A stretch of 64,000 bases of DNA from Nemertoderma westbladi (taxonomy: Eukaryota > Xenacoelomorpha > Nemertodermatida > Nemertodermatidae). Position 1 is the first letter of the stretch, and each line of letters starts with the position of its first letter. Under the pieces are notes generated by a model. The model was not told the DNA's origin and searched no databases. It saw only the letters and a program-made list of their open reading frames with translations. Below are positions 1 through 11,000 of this stretch, piece after piece. Location of the stretch: contig JAUCBJ010002752.1 of NCBI GenBank assembly GCA_032718475.1, forward strand, positions 1 through 64,000, given 5' to 3'. The translations under genes were made by a program, and so were the position numbers.

Positions 1-2147
1 TATCAGTAGAGGAAGGAGACGATGAAATCCAAGGGGGTGCTATCAGTAGAGGAAGGAGACGATGAAATCCAAGGGGTGCCATCAGTAGAGGAAGGAGACG
101 ATGAAATCCAAGGGGGTGCTATCAGTAGAGGAAGGAGACGATGAAATCCAAGGGGTGCTATCAGTAGAGGAAGGAGACGATGAAATCCAAGGGGTGCCAT
201 CAGTAGAGGAAGGAGACGATGAAATCCAAGGGGGTGCTATCAGTAGAGGAAGGAGACGATGAAATCCAAGGGGTGCCATCAGTAGAGGAAGGAGACGATG
301 AAATCCAAGGGGGTGCTATCAGTAGAGGAAGGAGACGATGAAATCCAAGGGGGTGCTATCAGTAGAGGAAGGAGACGATGAAATCCAAGGGGTGCCATCA
401 GTAGAGGAAGGAGACGATGAAATCCAAGGGGGTGCTATCAGTAGAGGAAGGAGACGATGAAATCCAAGGGGTGCCATCAGTAGAGGAAGGAGACGATGAA
501 ATCCAAGGGGGTGCTATCAGTAGAGGAAGGAGACGATGAAATCCAAGGGGTGCCATCAGTAGAGGAAGGAGACGATGAAATCCAAGGGGTGCTATCAGTA
601 GAGGAAGGAGACGATGAAATCCAAGGGGGTGCTATCAGTAGAGGAAGGAGACGATGAAATCCAAGGGGTGCCATCAGTAGAGGAAGGAGACGATGAAATC
701 CAAGGGGGTGCTATCAGTAGAGGAAGGAGACGATGAAATCCAAGGGGTGCTATCAGTAGAGGAAGGAGACGATGAAATCCAAGGGGTGCCATCAGTAGAG
801 GAAGGAGACGATGAAATCCAAGGGGGTGCTATCAGTAGAGGAAGGAGACGATGAAATCCAAGGGGTGCCATCAGTAGAGGAAGGAGACGATGAAATCCAA
901 GGGGGTGCTATCAGTAGAGGAAGGAGACGATGAAATCCAAGGGGTGCCATCAGTAGAGGAAGGAGACGATGAAATCCAAGGGGTGCTATCAGTAGAGGAA
1001 GGAGACGATGAAATCCAAGGGGTGCCATCAGTAGAGGAAGGAGACGATGAAATCCAAGGGGTGCCATCAGTAGAGGAAGGAGACGATGAAATCCAAGGGG
1101 TGCCATCAGTAGAGGAAGGAGACGATGAAATCCAAGGGGTGCTATCAGTAGAGGAAGGAGACGATGAAATCCAAGGGGTGCTATCAGTAGAGGAAGGAGA
1201 CGATGAAATCCAAGGGGTGCTATCAGTAGAGGAAGGAGACGATGAAATCCAAGGGGTGCCATCAGTAGAGGAAGGAGACGATGAAATCCAAGGGGTGCTA
1301 TCAGTAGAGGAAGGAGACGATGAAATCCAAGGGGTGCTATCAGTAGAGGAAGGAGACGATGAAATCCAAGGGGTGCTATCAGTAGAGGAAGGAGACGATG
1401 AAATCCAAGGGGGTGCTATCAGTAGAGGAAGGAGACGATGAAATCCAAGGGGTGCCATCAGTAGAGGAAGGAGACGATGAAATCCAAGGGGTGCTATCAG
1501 TAGAGGAAGGAGACGATGAAATCCAAGGGGTGCTATCAGTAGAGGAAGGAGACGATGAAATCCAAGGGGTGCCATCAGTAGAGGAAGGAGACGATGAAAT
1601 CCAAGGGGGTGCTATCAGTAGAGGAAGGAGACGATGAAATCCAAGGGGTGCTATCAGTAGAGGAAGGAGACGATGAAATCCAAGGGGTGCTATCAGTAGA
1701 GGAAGGAGACGATGAAATCCAAGGGGGTGCTATCAGTAGAGGAAGGAGACGATGAAATCCAAGGGGTGCCATCAGTAGAGGAAGGAGACGATGAAATCCA
1801 AGGGGGTGCTATCAGTAGAGGAAGGAGACGATGAAATCCAAGGGGTGCCATCAGTAGAGGAAGGAGACGATGAAATCCAAGGGGGTGCTATCAGTAGAGG
1901 AAGGAGACGATGAAATCCAAGGGGTGCTATCAGTAGAGGAAGGAGACGATGAAATCCAAGGGGTGCCATCAGTAGAGGAAGGAGACGATGAAATCCAAGG
2001 GGTGCTATCAGTAGAGGAAGGAGACGATGAAATCCAAGGGGTGCCATCAGTAGAGGAAGGAGACGATGAAATCCAAGGGGTGCCATCAGTAGAGGAAGGA
2101 GACGATGAAATCCAAGGGGTGCTATCAGTAGAGGAAGGAGACGATGA
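1..2147. repeat. 39/40-bp minisatellite array, about 54 units
   Basis: Tandem units with the core AGTAGAGGAAGGAGACGATG fill this stretch up to the left edge, so the true array is longer. Units differ at two places: 4 or 5 Gs after CCAA, and CC or CT in the following GYYATCAG. 39-bp units keep a frame encoding a 13-residue acidic repeat (GV[L/P]SVEEGDDEIQ), but interspersed 40-bp units break it repeatedly. It is therefore most likely non-coding despite local ORFs on both strands. It ends at about 2147 in unique sequence. If ODAD3 continues to the left, this array lies in one of its introns. Confidence 0.95.
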
Positions 2148-2265
2148 AAATCGGGGCCATTTCGAACCCAATTGGCATCGAAACTCTCCACTCCATGTAA
2201 AATGGGAAGAGGTTTACTAAATTATTGTTATGAGAATATAATAATACTAGACTATAATAAAAGGT

Positions 2266-2365
2266 AACTTTTCAGCGTTAAAGACCCTTGTTTATTTATG
2301 AAAACCTCCCTTGCTGCGCTCGCTCGGTACATAAATAAACTCGGGTCATAACGCTGCAAAGTGCT
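2266..2365. repeat. Imperfect inverted repeat / hairpin
   Basis: AGCGTTAAAGACCC...TTTATTTATG near 2274 is matched by its reverse complement CATAAATAAACTCGGGTCATAACGCT ending near 2361. The loop carries CTTGCTGCGCTCGCTCGG, a motif seen again (CTCGCTGCGCTCGGTCG) near 51730. It is probably the end of a small fold-back element. The rest of 2221-3360 shows no gene. Confidence 0.45.
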
Positions 2366-3370
2366 ACTTTGCACATAATGATCTAAATGGTTATTATTTT
2401 CATTCACTGCGTGCCACACGTACGCAACCCAGTAGCCAGTAATTTTGATTTTGTGTTAGCTAGGACTTTATATTAGCTAGTGAAGAAATTCATAATTTAA
2501 AAATTAAAAAAAAATTGACCAACCTTTTCTTGTGAAAATGTATTTTATTATGATGTTTTTTGTTAGCTAGGCCTACCGAGATCAATTTTACCCTGGATTG
2601 GGATGCTGAGTCCAACGTCCACTCCTATCTGAATTCAAGACCATATAATTATAAATAATGATTGGCCTTGCTTACAACTTTATTTATTTACCAAAACAAA
2701 ACAAAGATTTATTCCGGAATATTTTATTATCATCACCAGGGAGATAGAGAACACTAATTATCAAGTGGACTCACTCTGAAACTACTTCTGCAAGTTTATA
2801 ATCAAACAATTATTTGCTTTATTCCATTTTCGCCTGCCATTTTTTGTGTTCTTTTTAAAAAGGATTTTGAAAGGTTATTAAATAATGTTATTTGTAATTC
2901 AAATTGTACAGGTTAAAAATAATGATGAATTTTAGCATTATTTTGTAGTTTATAACGATAACATTACAGTATGGGCCGTTTCAAATACGAATTAGAGCGC
3001 TTTTCTGTAAAAGCCTATAATTTCGGATTGTGGGTAGTTTTGCATATGTAGTGACTTCCAGGGGACAAACAGTTGCCAAAGTTGTAAAAAATAGCAGTTG
3101 AACCAGTAGTTAAACACTACTTCTGCGATAATTTTAGGTTAGAGTTTTCGGGAGTTAGTTTTTCAGAATCAGCAATCTCGTCTCAACAAAACTTATCGGT
3201 GATCATTTTTATTTTTTGTTTTAATTTTTTTTAATAATATTAACTATATACGTCATTGTTCATAAAATAGCACTTTATAGCGTTACGACACAAGTGATTT
3301 TGTTTCCCGAACGACAGCAAGGGAAATAATAGAACGAGGGCCGTAAAATCTTTAAAGTGCTAATTATGAA

Positions 3371-3949
3371 CTAGAAAGCCAGCAAGCTGGCTGGAAGGAA
3401 CCCGGGGGAAGCACTATGTCAGTCAGCAGTAAGTAAACTAAACACTTGTCTAAACTGTAAGGCGTGAATGAAGCTAGCTGACTTTGTGGCTCGCCCCTCG
3501 TAATAAAAAATGAAACTTTGCTACCACTAACAAAAATATAATATGAAGCAAATAATTTCATTATCAAGCACGTTTACAAGATATAAGATACGATTACCGA
3601 ATATTTATAAAAAATGCCCATGATGCACAACCAGATAAATAACAATGAATAGAGCCAAATAACAAATTTAGTTTCCTTCTATAGGTATTACCCCGTCATC
3701 TGAATATCCCTTCCCAGTGAATCTTATGGGAATATCTATAAGGTTACTCACTTCTATGTTAGGTGGTGGGCCAGCTGATTGAAGTATAAGTAAAGGGTCG
3801 TTCAAATCTTAGATTCATAATGACATTTAGGGGCTGGGATTTCTCTCTCTCAAACTTAAGCAAAGTTGTTCAATGGGGTGGGAACCAACTACACTACATT
3901 TGTCTAATGGGCGGTCTTCTTATAGCCAGCTTGCTGGCTTTTCTAGTTA
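3371..3949. mobile_element. Candidate MITE with palindromic ends
   Basis: AACTAGAAAGCCAGCAAGCT at the left is repeated in inverted orientation at 3924-3948 as AGCCAGCTTGCTGGCTTTTCTAGTT (one extra A). Each end is itself a palindrome, AGCCAGC-AA-GCTGGCT. No transposase is encoded. A target duplication is not clear (TAATTA-like AT-rich flanks). A related palindrome occurs near 29219 inside the hAT-like element. Confidence 0.5.
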
Positions 3950-4008
3950 ATTAATAGGGCTGCCTTTGTCCTTTGATGTATTCTAATGGGTCAGGCCGAC
4001 CCACCAAT

Positions 4009-4593
4009 AATACTCTTAAAGCATAATCGAGTTAGGGTTGGGAGGGGGGAAAACGAGAGGTCGGATCTTTAGGGTGATCGAAAAGGTATTCGTTAATGTA
4101 ATTGGCAATATTTCGGCTACAACATGTAATAATAATTGAATTATTATACAAATAAACAGGCCTTCAACAGGGCAAATGCAATCGGGATGTGTCGGGCTAC
4201 ATAAAAAATGACTAAACACTACTGCACTATTTCCTAAAGACACTACTCAAACTATGTTACTTACTACTGCAGTACGGTAAGCCAGGTGTAGGTAACAAAC
4301 AAATTATATAATTTAATTAAAATTTAAAATTTAATTTAATTTTAGTCAGTTTTTTATGTAGCCCGAAACATCCCGATTGCATTTGCCCTGTTGAAGGCCT
4401 GTTTATTTGTATAATAATTCAATTATTATTACATGTTGTGGCCGAAATATTGGCACTTACTTACATTAACGAACACATTTTCGATCACCCTAAAAATCCG
4501 ACCTCTCGTTTTTCCCCCCTCCCAACCCTAACTAGATTATGTTTACCCCGGTGATCTGGGCCCGTAACTATCTTTGTAGAATACTCTTAAAGC
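4009..4593. mobile_element. Fold-back element with ~190-bp inverted arms
   Basis: Arms 4022-4210 and about 4347-4541 are near-perfect reverse complements. They share GTTAGGGTTGGGAGGGGGG at the outer end and AGGCCTTCAACAGGGC and CAATCGGGATG near the loop. The whole is bracketed by a 14-bp direct repeat AATACTCTTAAAGC at 4009-4022 and 4580-4593, a possible target-site duplication. No ORF of note. The single-stranded form would be a long hairpin. Confidence 0.7.
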
Positions 4594-4807
4594 CAACTCT
4601 CTGTGTATTCCTTTGCCACTACTGTCAATGAATGTCTAAATACATATAATTTCACGACAAAATAATGTCAAAAAACGAAATATTTCGAATACCACACATA
4701 GAATCGATCTGAAATTTTGTAACGCGATTATGAACCACAAAAGCAATGTACTTGCAAAATTTCATCAAAACGCTACGCAGGAAGTGCCTGACCCTAGATT
4801 AGGATCA

Positions 4808-4843
4808 GTGAGTGAGTGAGTCAGTTAGTCAGTCAGTCAGTCA
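4808..4843. repeat. GTGA/GTCA short tandem repeat
   Basis: AGTGAGTGAGTGAGTCAGTTAGTCAGTCAGTCAGTCA is a short 4-bp microsatellite following the sequence GATTAGGATC. Confidence 0.8.
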
Positions 4844-4939
4844 TTGTTATATGACCTGAGATTTTAACAGTAAGTATCCCGCTGTCACGCGGGCTACTAT
4901 AACAAAGGCGAATCTGATTTTATTTATTTGTGGGTAATT

Positions 4940-5029
4940 ATTAGTAGTTATGGAATTGTAGTTATGCACTTAAACTTTCTAGAACAACCTAATAATGACG
5001 GAAATACATAGTAAAGTAAATGTATGGCG
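4940..5029. repeat. Left copy of a 90-bp LINE target duplication
   Basis: This 90-bp segment (ATTAGTAGTTATGG... to ...AAATGTATGGCG) is repeated with no difference that I see at 7445-7534, directly after the LINE 3' end. It is the left copy of an unusually long target-site duplication and supplies the ATGGCG at which the downstream ORF starts. Confidence 0.85.
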
Positions 5030-7426
5030 AATGTTCTGGCAAATGAGCTGTTTTCGGCCAATACAAATTTCCAAAAACGACCTGGAAAGCTGTACACCCA
5101 TGTGGGACCCAGTGGTCATAAGTCCCAGATAGACCACCTCATCTTCCGTAAGAAATACAGAGGATCAATAATTGACTGCTCTTCTCTCACAGTGCGGACA
5201 TTTCAGACTGACCATCGATTGGTTATGGGAAAGACCAAATTAAGCCTTCGTGCAAACAAGGGTCTTAAAAAGTCCACCCCACATCATGACTGGTCTACCT
5301 TGGATAAAAACCCCATTATAAAGGATAACTTTACAATTGAGGTTACAAATAGATATTCCAGTCTCATAAATGAAGAAATGAACCACTGTGAGAAATATAC
5401 CCAGTTTGCTGCAGCAGTAAAGTCAGCTGCAAAGAAAACTGTTCCTCTAAAGCCACGGAAGTTGAAGAAGATCCCCTGGGCAGACCAGCGCATTCTAGAC
5501 CTGCGAGAGGCATTGAACAAAGCCCAAAGAGAGTATCGTAGCCGACGTACAACTTCTGCAAAAAATGCAGTGAAAGCTTCAGTGAAATCTCTAAACAAGC
5601 AATACTCGATTAATAAAGCAAAGCTTATCAGCGAGCAGGTTGATACTATCAATGCTGCTGACGAAAGCAGGAAATCTGCTGAAGCCTGGCAAGCAATCAA
5701 CCTGCTCTCTGGAAGAAAAAGCCGACCAACTGCCAAGGTGAAGGCTGATTCTCCAGCCGACCGCTTGGCAGGCTGGAAGTCTCATTTCGAGAAATTGCTA
5801 AATAATGATCGAGAACTGACTGACGATTTCACTGTAAAGCCTGTGTCACACACAATACTCTCAGACATCCCAATTGGTGACATAACATTCGAAGAGGTCT
5901 TAACTGCTTCGAATGACATTAAAACCAATAGGGCATCTGGTGTTGATGATGTGCCTCCCGAGGTCTTTAAGATCAGAGAATGCCTTCAACTAGCCCACCC
6001 TATCCTAGCAGAAATGTACCGCACTAAGATTGCACCACAAGAACTGAAGACTAATCGGCTAACACCCGTTCCAAAGAAGGGCAACCTCTCCTATTTTGGT
6101 TCATATCGTGGAATTAGTCTAATCTCAATTGCAGCTAAATTATTCAACAGAATAATGCTGAATCGCATTAGGGATCCTGTAGAAAGACTCTTGCGTGGGA
6201 ATCAAAATGGGTTTCGAAAAGGTAGAGGTACCTTTGAACCCATTCTGGCACTTAGAAGGATTATTGAAGAGGTTTCTACAAAGAAAGACAGACATTTGGC
6301 TGTCATATTTGTGGATTTCTTCAAGGCCTTCGATTCCGTGTCACGCCCACGCATGTTCCAAATTCTTCAGGCATATGGGATCCCCAATGAGATCATTAAT
6401 GCAATCAGATCAGTATATGACGGTTCCACGACCTTTGTATCCACTACTGATGGAGACACAGACCCATTTGAGGTTCTCTGGGGTGTCCTTCAAGGAGACA
6501 CATTAGCCCCGTTCCTCTTCATTATTGTGGTGGACTATGTGCTGCGGACATCACTCGATCTTCATGAAGCTGATGGGGTGGAAATATCTCCACCATCAGG
6601 TAGCCGTAGACGTGGTTCCCCAGCAGAACATCTAACCGACCTTGACTTTGCAGATGACCTTGGTTTACTGTCAGAGACATTAGAAGGAGCACAGAAGCTG
6701 CTATCTAGCTTAGAGGAGGCTGCATCTAGTGTTGGCCTCTTTGTGAATAGCACAAAGACCAAAATTCTGACAGTAAACATGGATTCAGATCAGCAGAAAA
6801 TTGATCGGGATAACATTCAATCGCTGGATGGACTGGTAAGTCATGTGAACGACTTCTGCTACCTTGGATCATGGGTTCGGAGGTCTGCTGAAGATCTCCG
6901 AATTCGCAAAGGGAAAGCCTGGTCCGCCATCCACAAGCTATCCAGGATCTGGAAGAGCTCTGACATCTCATGCTCTTTAAAGGTACGCCTTTTCCGTGCA
7001 GCAGTGGAGCCTGTGCTGCTCTATGGCAGCCCATGCTGGGCTCTAACTGCTGAAGACACCAGGTCCTTGGATGGCACATACACCAGGATGCTTCGCCGGG
7101 TGCACAACATAGCATATGATGCACACATAAGCAATGAGGTGTTATATAAATATGGTAACATCTCATTGCCAAGACCTAGCATCACCCTGCAGAAACGCCG
7201 TCTAATGCTTGCTGGGCACTGTTTCCGCCGGCAGGATCAACCTGTACACAACCTTGTGCTGTGGCAGCCTGCTGGCGAGAATAGACGTGGTGGACAGCCA
7301 ATGACTTTCCTCAAACGCCTGCTCAAGGACACAGGACTTGAGAACAGGAATGAATTAGGAAATTGTATGGCTGACCGCAAGATCTGGGGGCGCTATGTTT
7401 CTGGGGCCGCCGGCACTGCACCCTAG
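5024..7426 (+). CDS. LINE endonuclease (C-terminal remnant) / reverse transcriptase ORF
   Basis: An 800-codon intact ORF. Residues about 25-70 resemble the end of an apurinic-like endonuclease (SQIDHLIF, then TDHRLV). Reverse transcriptase motifs follow: FVDFFKAFDSVSR near 430, GVLQGDTLAPFLF near 487 and the catalytic FADD near 541. Then comes the YLGSW / LLYGSPCWAL / LAGHCFRRQDQPVHN C-terminal region typical of marine-invertebrate LINEs. The catalytic N-terminal endonuclease is missing, so this copy should not retrotranspose alone. The ATG and second codon belong to the flanking target duplication, not to the element, so the ORF start is a chimeric accident. The lack of stops or frameshifts suggests a young insertion. 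Confidence 0.9.
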   Translation: MANVLANELFSANTNFQKRPGKLYTHVGPSGHKSQIDHLIFRKKYRGSIIDCSSLTVRTFQTDHRLVMGKTKLSLRANKGLKKSTPHHDWSTLDKNPIIKDNFTIEVTNRYSSLINEEMNHCEKYTQFAAAVKSAAKKTVPLKPRKLKKIPWADQRILDLREALNKAQREYRSRRTTSAKNAVKASVKSLNKQYSINKAKLISEQVDTINAADESRKSAEAWQAINLLSGRKSRPTAKVKADSPADRLAGWKSHFEKLLNNDRELTDDFTVKPVSHTILSDIPIGDITFEEVLTASNDIKTNRASGVDDVPPEVFKIRECLQLAHPILAEMYRTKIAPQELKTNRLTPVPKKGNLSYFGSYRGISLISIAAKLFNRIMLNRIRDPVERLLRGNQNGFRKGRGTFEPILALRRIIEEVSTKKDRHLAVIFVDFFKAFDSVSRPRMFQILQAYGIPNEIINAIRSVYDGSTTFVSTTDGDTDPFEVLWGVLQGDTLAPFLFIIVVDYVLRTSLDLHEADGVEISPPSGSRRRGSPAEHLTDLDFADDLGLLSETLEGAQKLLSSLEEAASSVGLFVNSTKTKILTVNMDSDQQKIDRDNIQSLDGLVSHVNDFCYLGSWVRRSAEDLRIRKGKAWSAIHKLSRIWKSSDISCSLKVRLFRAAVEPVLLYGSPCWALTAEDTRSLDGTYTRMLRRVHNIAYDAHISNEVLYKYGNISLPRPSITLQKRRLMLAGHCFRRQDQPVHNLVLWQPAGENRRGGQPMTFLKRLLKDTGLENRNELGNCMADRKIWGRYVSGAAGTAP

Positions 7427-7444
7427 TGCAAGCCGATCATCATC
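5030..7444 (+). mobile_element. 5'-truncated non-LTR retrotransposon (RTE-like LINE)
   Basis: The insert lies between two 90-bp direct copies (4940-5029 and 7445-7534). It retains only the C-terminal end of the endonuclease and a full reverse transcriptase, and its 3' end is a short ATC repeat (GATCATCATC) with no poly(A). A microsatellite 3' tail and loss of the 5' end are typical of target-primed reverse transcription by RTE-like LINEs. The clade is inferred from general RT style, not from a phylogeny. Further decayed relatives occur at 63.2-64.0 kb. Confidence 0.85.
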
Positions 7445-7534
7445 ATTAGTAGTTATGGAATTGTAGTTATGCACTTAAACTTTCTAGAACAACCTAATAA
7501 TGACGGAAATACATAGTAAAGTAAATGTATGGCG
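7445..7534. repeat. Right copy of the 90-bp LINE target duplication
   Basis: Apparently identical to 4940-5029, it begins immediately after the element's ATC-repeat tail. The remainder up to 7880 is AT-rich with no gene seen. Confidence 0.85.
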
Positions 7535-7880
7535 CAGGAACATGTGAGGAATAATGTCGCACTGCGATATGAAGCTGGAAAATATGTCGCCCTGGCGATT
7601 TGGTAGTGCGAAATTAATTCCATACAAATAAATAAAAATTATTCATTATCAAGTAGATAATATTAATTAATTAAAAAATAAAAATAAGGATTAAATCAAT
7701 ATTCCAACCGACAATTTTATCATCAAAAGGCGAAAACAAATCGAACAAAAAATGTCGAAAATTGGTTGAGATATGTCTTCAAAGTTTTGAATTGCCTTCA
7801 AAGTATTTCTTTATCGACTAACTACACTTTTATTAACACATGCCGGTATTATAAAATAAAACAAACCTTGACATTTTAAC

Positions 7881-8027
7881 CTCCCCAGTGTATTTCATCT
7901 CCTCGAATTCTGTCTGCATTCTGTCTTTATCTTCTCTCAATCTCACCGTTCTCTTCTCGTTTTCAAATTTCAACTCTTCCAGATGTTGCTGGGTGTCCTC
8001 CTGGTTCTCAAATCGTAGGACAACCTC
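7881..8027 (-). CDS. ODAD3 exon 9 (last in window)
   Basis: Acceptor ACTAG|GAGGTTG, donor GGGGAG|GTTAAAA, 147 nt, phase 0. It encodes VVLRFENQEDTQQHLEELKF and ENEKRTVRLREDKD...MKYTGE, strongly matching ODAD3. The intron between exons 8 and 9 is only 159 nt and ordinary. No further ODAD3 exon is seen between 1 and 7880. Confidence 0.88.
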
Positions 8028-11000
8028 CTAGTTATAAGTAATAAAGATTATTTTTACTTTATGTAGCCCTACCGGTAAGTAAGTATTATATATGAAGATA
8101 ACAGTTAGTGTGGCTTTAAAAAAATGGTGACTTCCTTCCAAAAGTATCAGACAGCCTGAATATAACGCAAAGGTCCGGAAACCCACCTGAGTATCAGAAA
8201 CACCGGTGGCCTGTTTGATTACAATAAAGGCTTCCTCAAAGGACTGGATTTTTTTCTCCGTTTCGTAAGAATATCCAATAACTCTCCCGTCACCGCTGGC
8301 ACTGCCGCTGTCGTCAGCAGCAACTGATGCTCTCTGAAAATAAAACAATAAATTAATATATTAGCACATCAATATTAGTAATACTCCATAAAACAATATC
8401 TTCTCACTGTGTTTCACCTGTAACCTCCACTCACTGTCCCACGTGTCCCACCAGTAATCCCATCTCAGTTTGTCCCACTTGCAATTTCCTCTCACTGTGT
8501 CCCACCCACCTGGAACCTCCATTCACTGTGTCCGCACCTGTAACCTCCACTCACTGTGTCCCCACCTGGAACCTCCACTCACTGTGCGTAATCCCCACTA
8601 TCACTATGTCTCCCACCACACTGTGTCCCACCTATAATCTCCACTCACTGTGCCCCCACCTGTAACCACCACTCACTGTGTCCCCACCTGTAACCATCAC
8701 TCACTGTGTCCCCACCTGTAACCACCACTCACTGTGTCCCCACCTGTAACCACGAGTCACTGTGTCCCCACCTGTAACCACGAGTCACTGTGTCCCACCT
8801 ACAATCTCCACTCACTGTGTCCCCACCTGTAACCATCACTCACTGTGTCCCCACCTGTAACCATCACTCACTGTGTCCCCACCTGTAACCACCACTCACT
8901 GTGTCCCCACCTGTAACCACCACTCACTGTGTCCCCACCTGTAACCACCACTCACTGTGTCCCCACCTGTAATCTCCACTCACCCACCTGTAACCACCAC
9001 TCACTGTTCCCACCTATAATCTCCACTCACTGTGTCCCTTCCTCTAACCACCACTCACTGTGTCCCTTCCTCTAACCACCACTCACTGTTCCCACCTATA
9101 ATCTCCACTCACTGTGTCCCTTCCTCTAACCACCACTCACTGTGTCCCTTCCTCTAACCACCACTCACTGTGTCCTCACCTGTACTGTAACCACCACTCA
9201 CTGTGTCCCCACCTGTAACCACCACTCACTGTGTCCCCACCTGTAACCACCACTCACTGTGTCCCCAACTGTAATCTCCACTCACCCACCTGTAGCCATC
9301 ACTCACTGTGTCCCATCTATAATCTACACTCACTGTGTCCCCACCTGTAACCACCACTCAATGTGTCCCCACCTGTAACCACCACTCACTGTGCCCCCAC
9401 CTGTATCCACCACACACTGTGTCCCCACCTGTAACCACCACTCACTGTGCCCCCACCTGTATCCACCACACACTGTGTCCCCACCTGTAACCACCACTCA
9501 CTGTGCCCCCACCTGTAACCACCACTCACTGTGTCCCCACCTGTAACCACCACTCACTGTGTCCACACCTGTAACCACGAGTCACTGTGTCCCCACCTGT
9601 ATCCACGAGTCACTGTGTCCCCACCTGTAACCACCACTCACTGTGTCCCACCTATAATCTCCACTCACTGTGTCCCCACCTGTAACCACCACTCACTGTG
9701 TCCCCACCTGTAATCCCCACTCACTATGTCTCCCACCTGTAATCTCCACTCACCCACCTGTAACCACCACTCACTGTTCCCACCTATAATCTCCACTCAC
9801 TGTGTCCCTTCCTCTAACCACCACTCACTGTGCCCCTTCCTCTAACCACCACTCACTGTGTCCTCACCTGTACTGTAACCACCACTCACTGTGTTCCCAT
9901 CTGTAACCACCACTCACTGTGTGCCCACCTGTAACCACCACTCACTGTGTCCCCACCTGTTACCACGAGTCACTGTGTCCCCACCTGTAACCACCACTCA
10001 CTGTGTCCCACCTATAATCTCCACTCACTGTGTCCCCACCTGTAACCACCACTCACTGTGTCCCACCTATAATCTGCACTCACTGTGTCCCTTCCTCTAG
10101 CCACCACTCACTGTGTCCCTTCCTCTAACCACCACTCACTGTGTCCTCACCTGTACTGTAACCACCACTCACTGTGTCCCACCTATAATCTCCACTCACT
10201 GTGTCCCCACCTGTAACCACCACTCACTGTGTCCCCACCTGTAACCACCACTCACTGTGCCCCCACCTGCATCCACCACACACTGTGTCCTCACCTGTAA
10301 CCACGAGTCACTGTGTCCCCACCTGTAACCACCACTCACTGTGTCCCCACCTGTAACCACCACTCACTGTGCCCCCACCTGTAACCACCACTCACTGTGT
10401 CCCCACCTGTAACCACCACTCACTGTGTCCCCACCTGTAACCACCACTCACTGTGTCCCCACCTGTAATCTCCACTCACCCACCTGTAACCACCACTCAC
10501 TGTTCCCACCTATAATCTCCACTCACTGTGCCCCTTCCTCTAACCACCACTCACTGTGCCCCTTCCTCTAACCACCACTCACTGTGCCCCTTCCTCTAAC
10601 CACCACTCACTGTGTCCTCACCTGTACTGTAACCACCACTCACTGTGTTCCCATCTGTAACCACCACTCACTGTGTCCCCACCTGTAACCACCACTCACT
10701 GTGTCCCCACCTGTTACCACGAGTCACTGTGTCCCCACCTGTAACCACCACTCACTGTGTCCCACCTAGAACCACCACTCACTGTGTTCCCATCTGAAAA
10801 CACCACTCAATGTGTCCCCACCTGTAACCACCACTCACTGTGTCCCCACCTGTAACCACCACTCACTGTGTCCCACCTATAATCTCCACTCACTGTGTCC
10901 CTTCCTCTAACCACCACTCACTGTGTCCCACCTAGAACCACCACTCACAGTGTTCCCATCTGAAAACACCACTCAATGTGTCCCCACCTGTAACCACCAC

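Noticed and set aside
3-2220. ORFs of 13-residue repeats on both strands of the first array
   Set aside because: 40-bp units break the frame many times; open frames follow from the repeat lacking stops in some frames.
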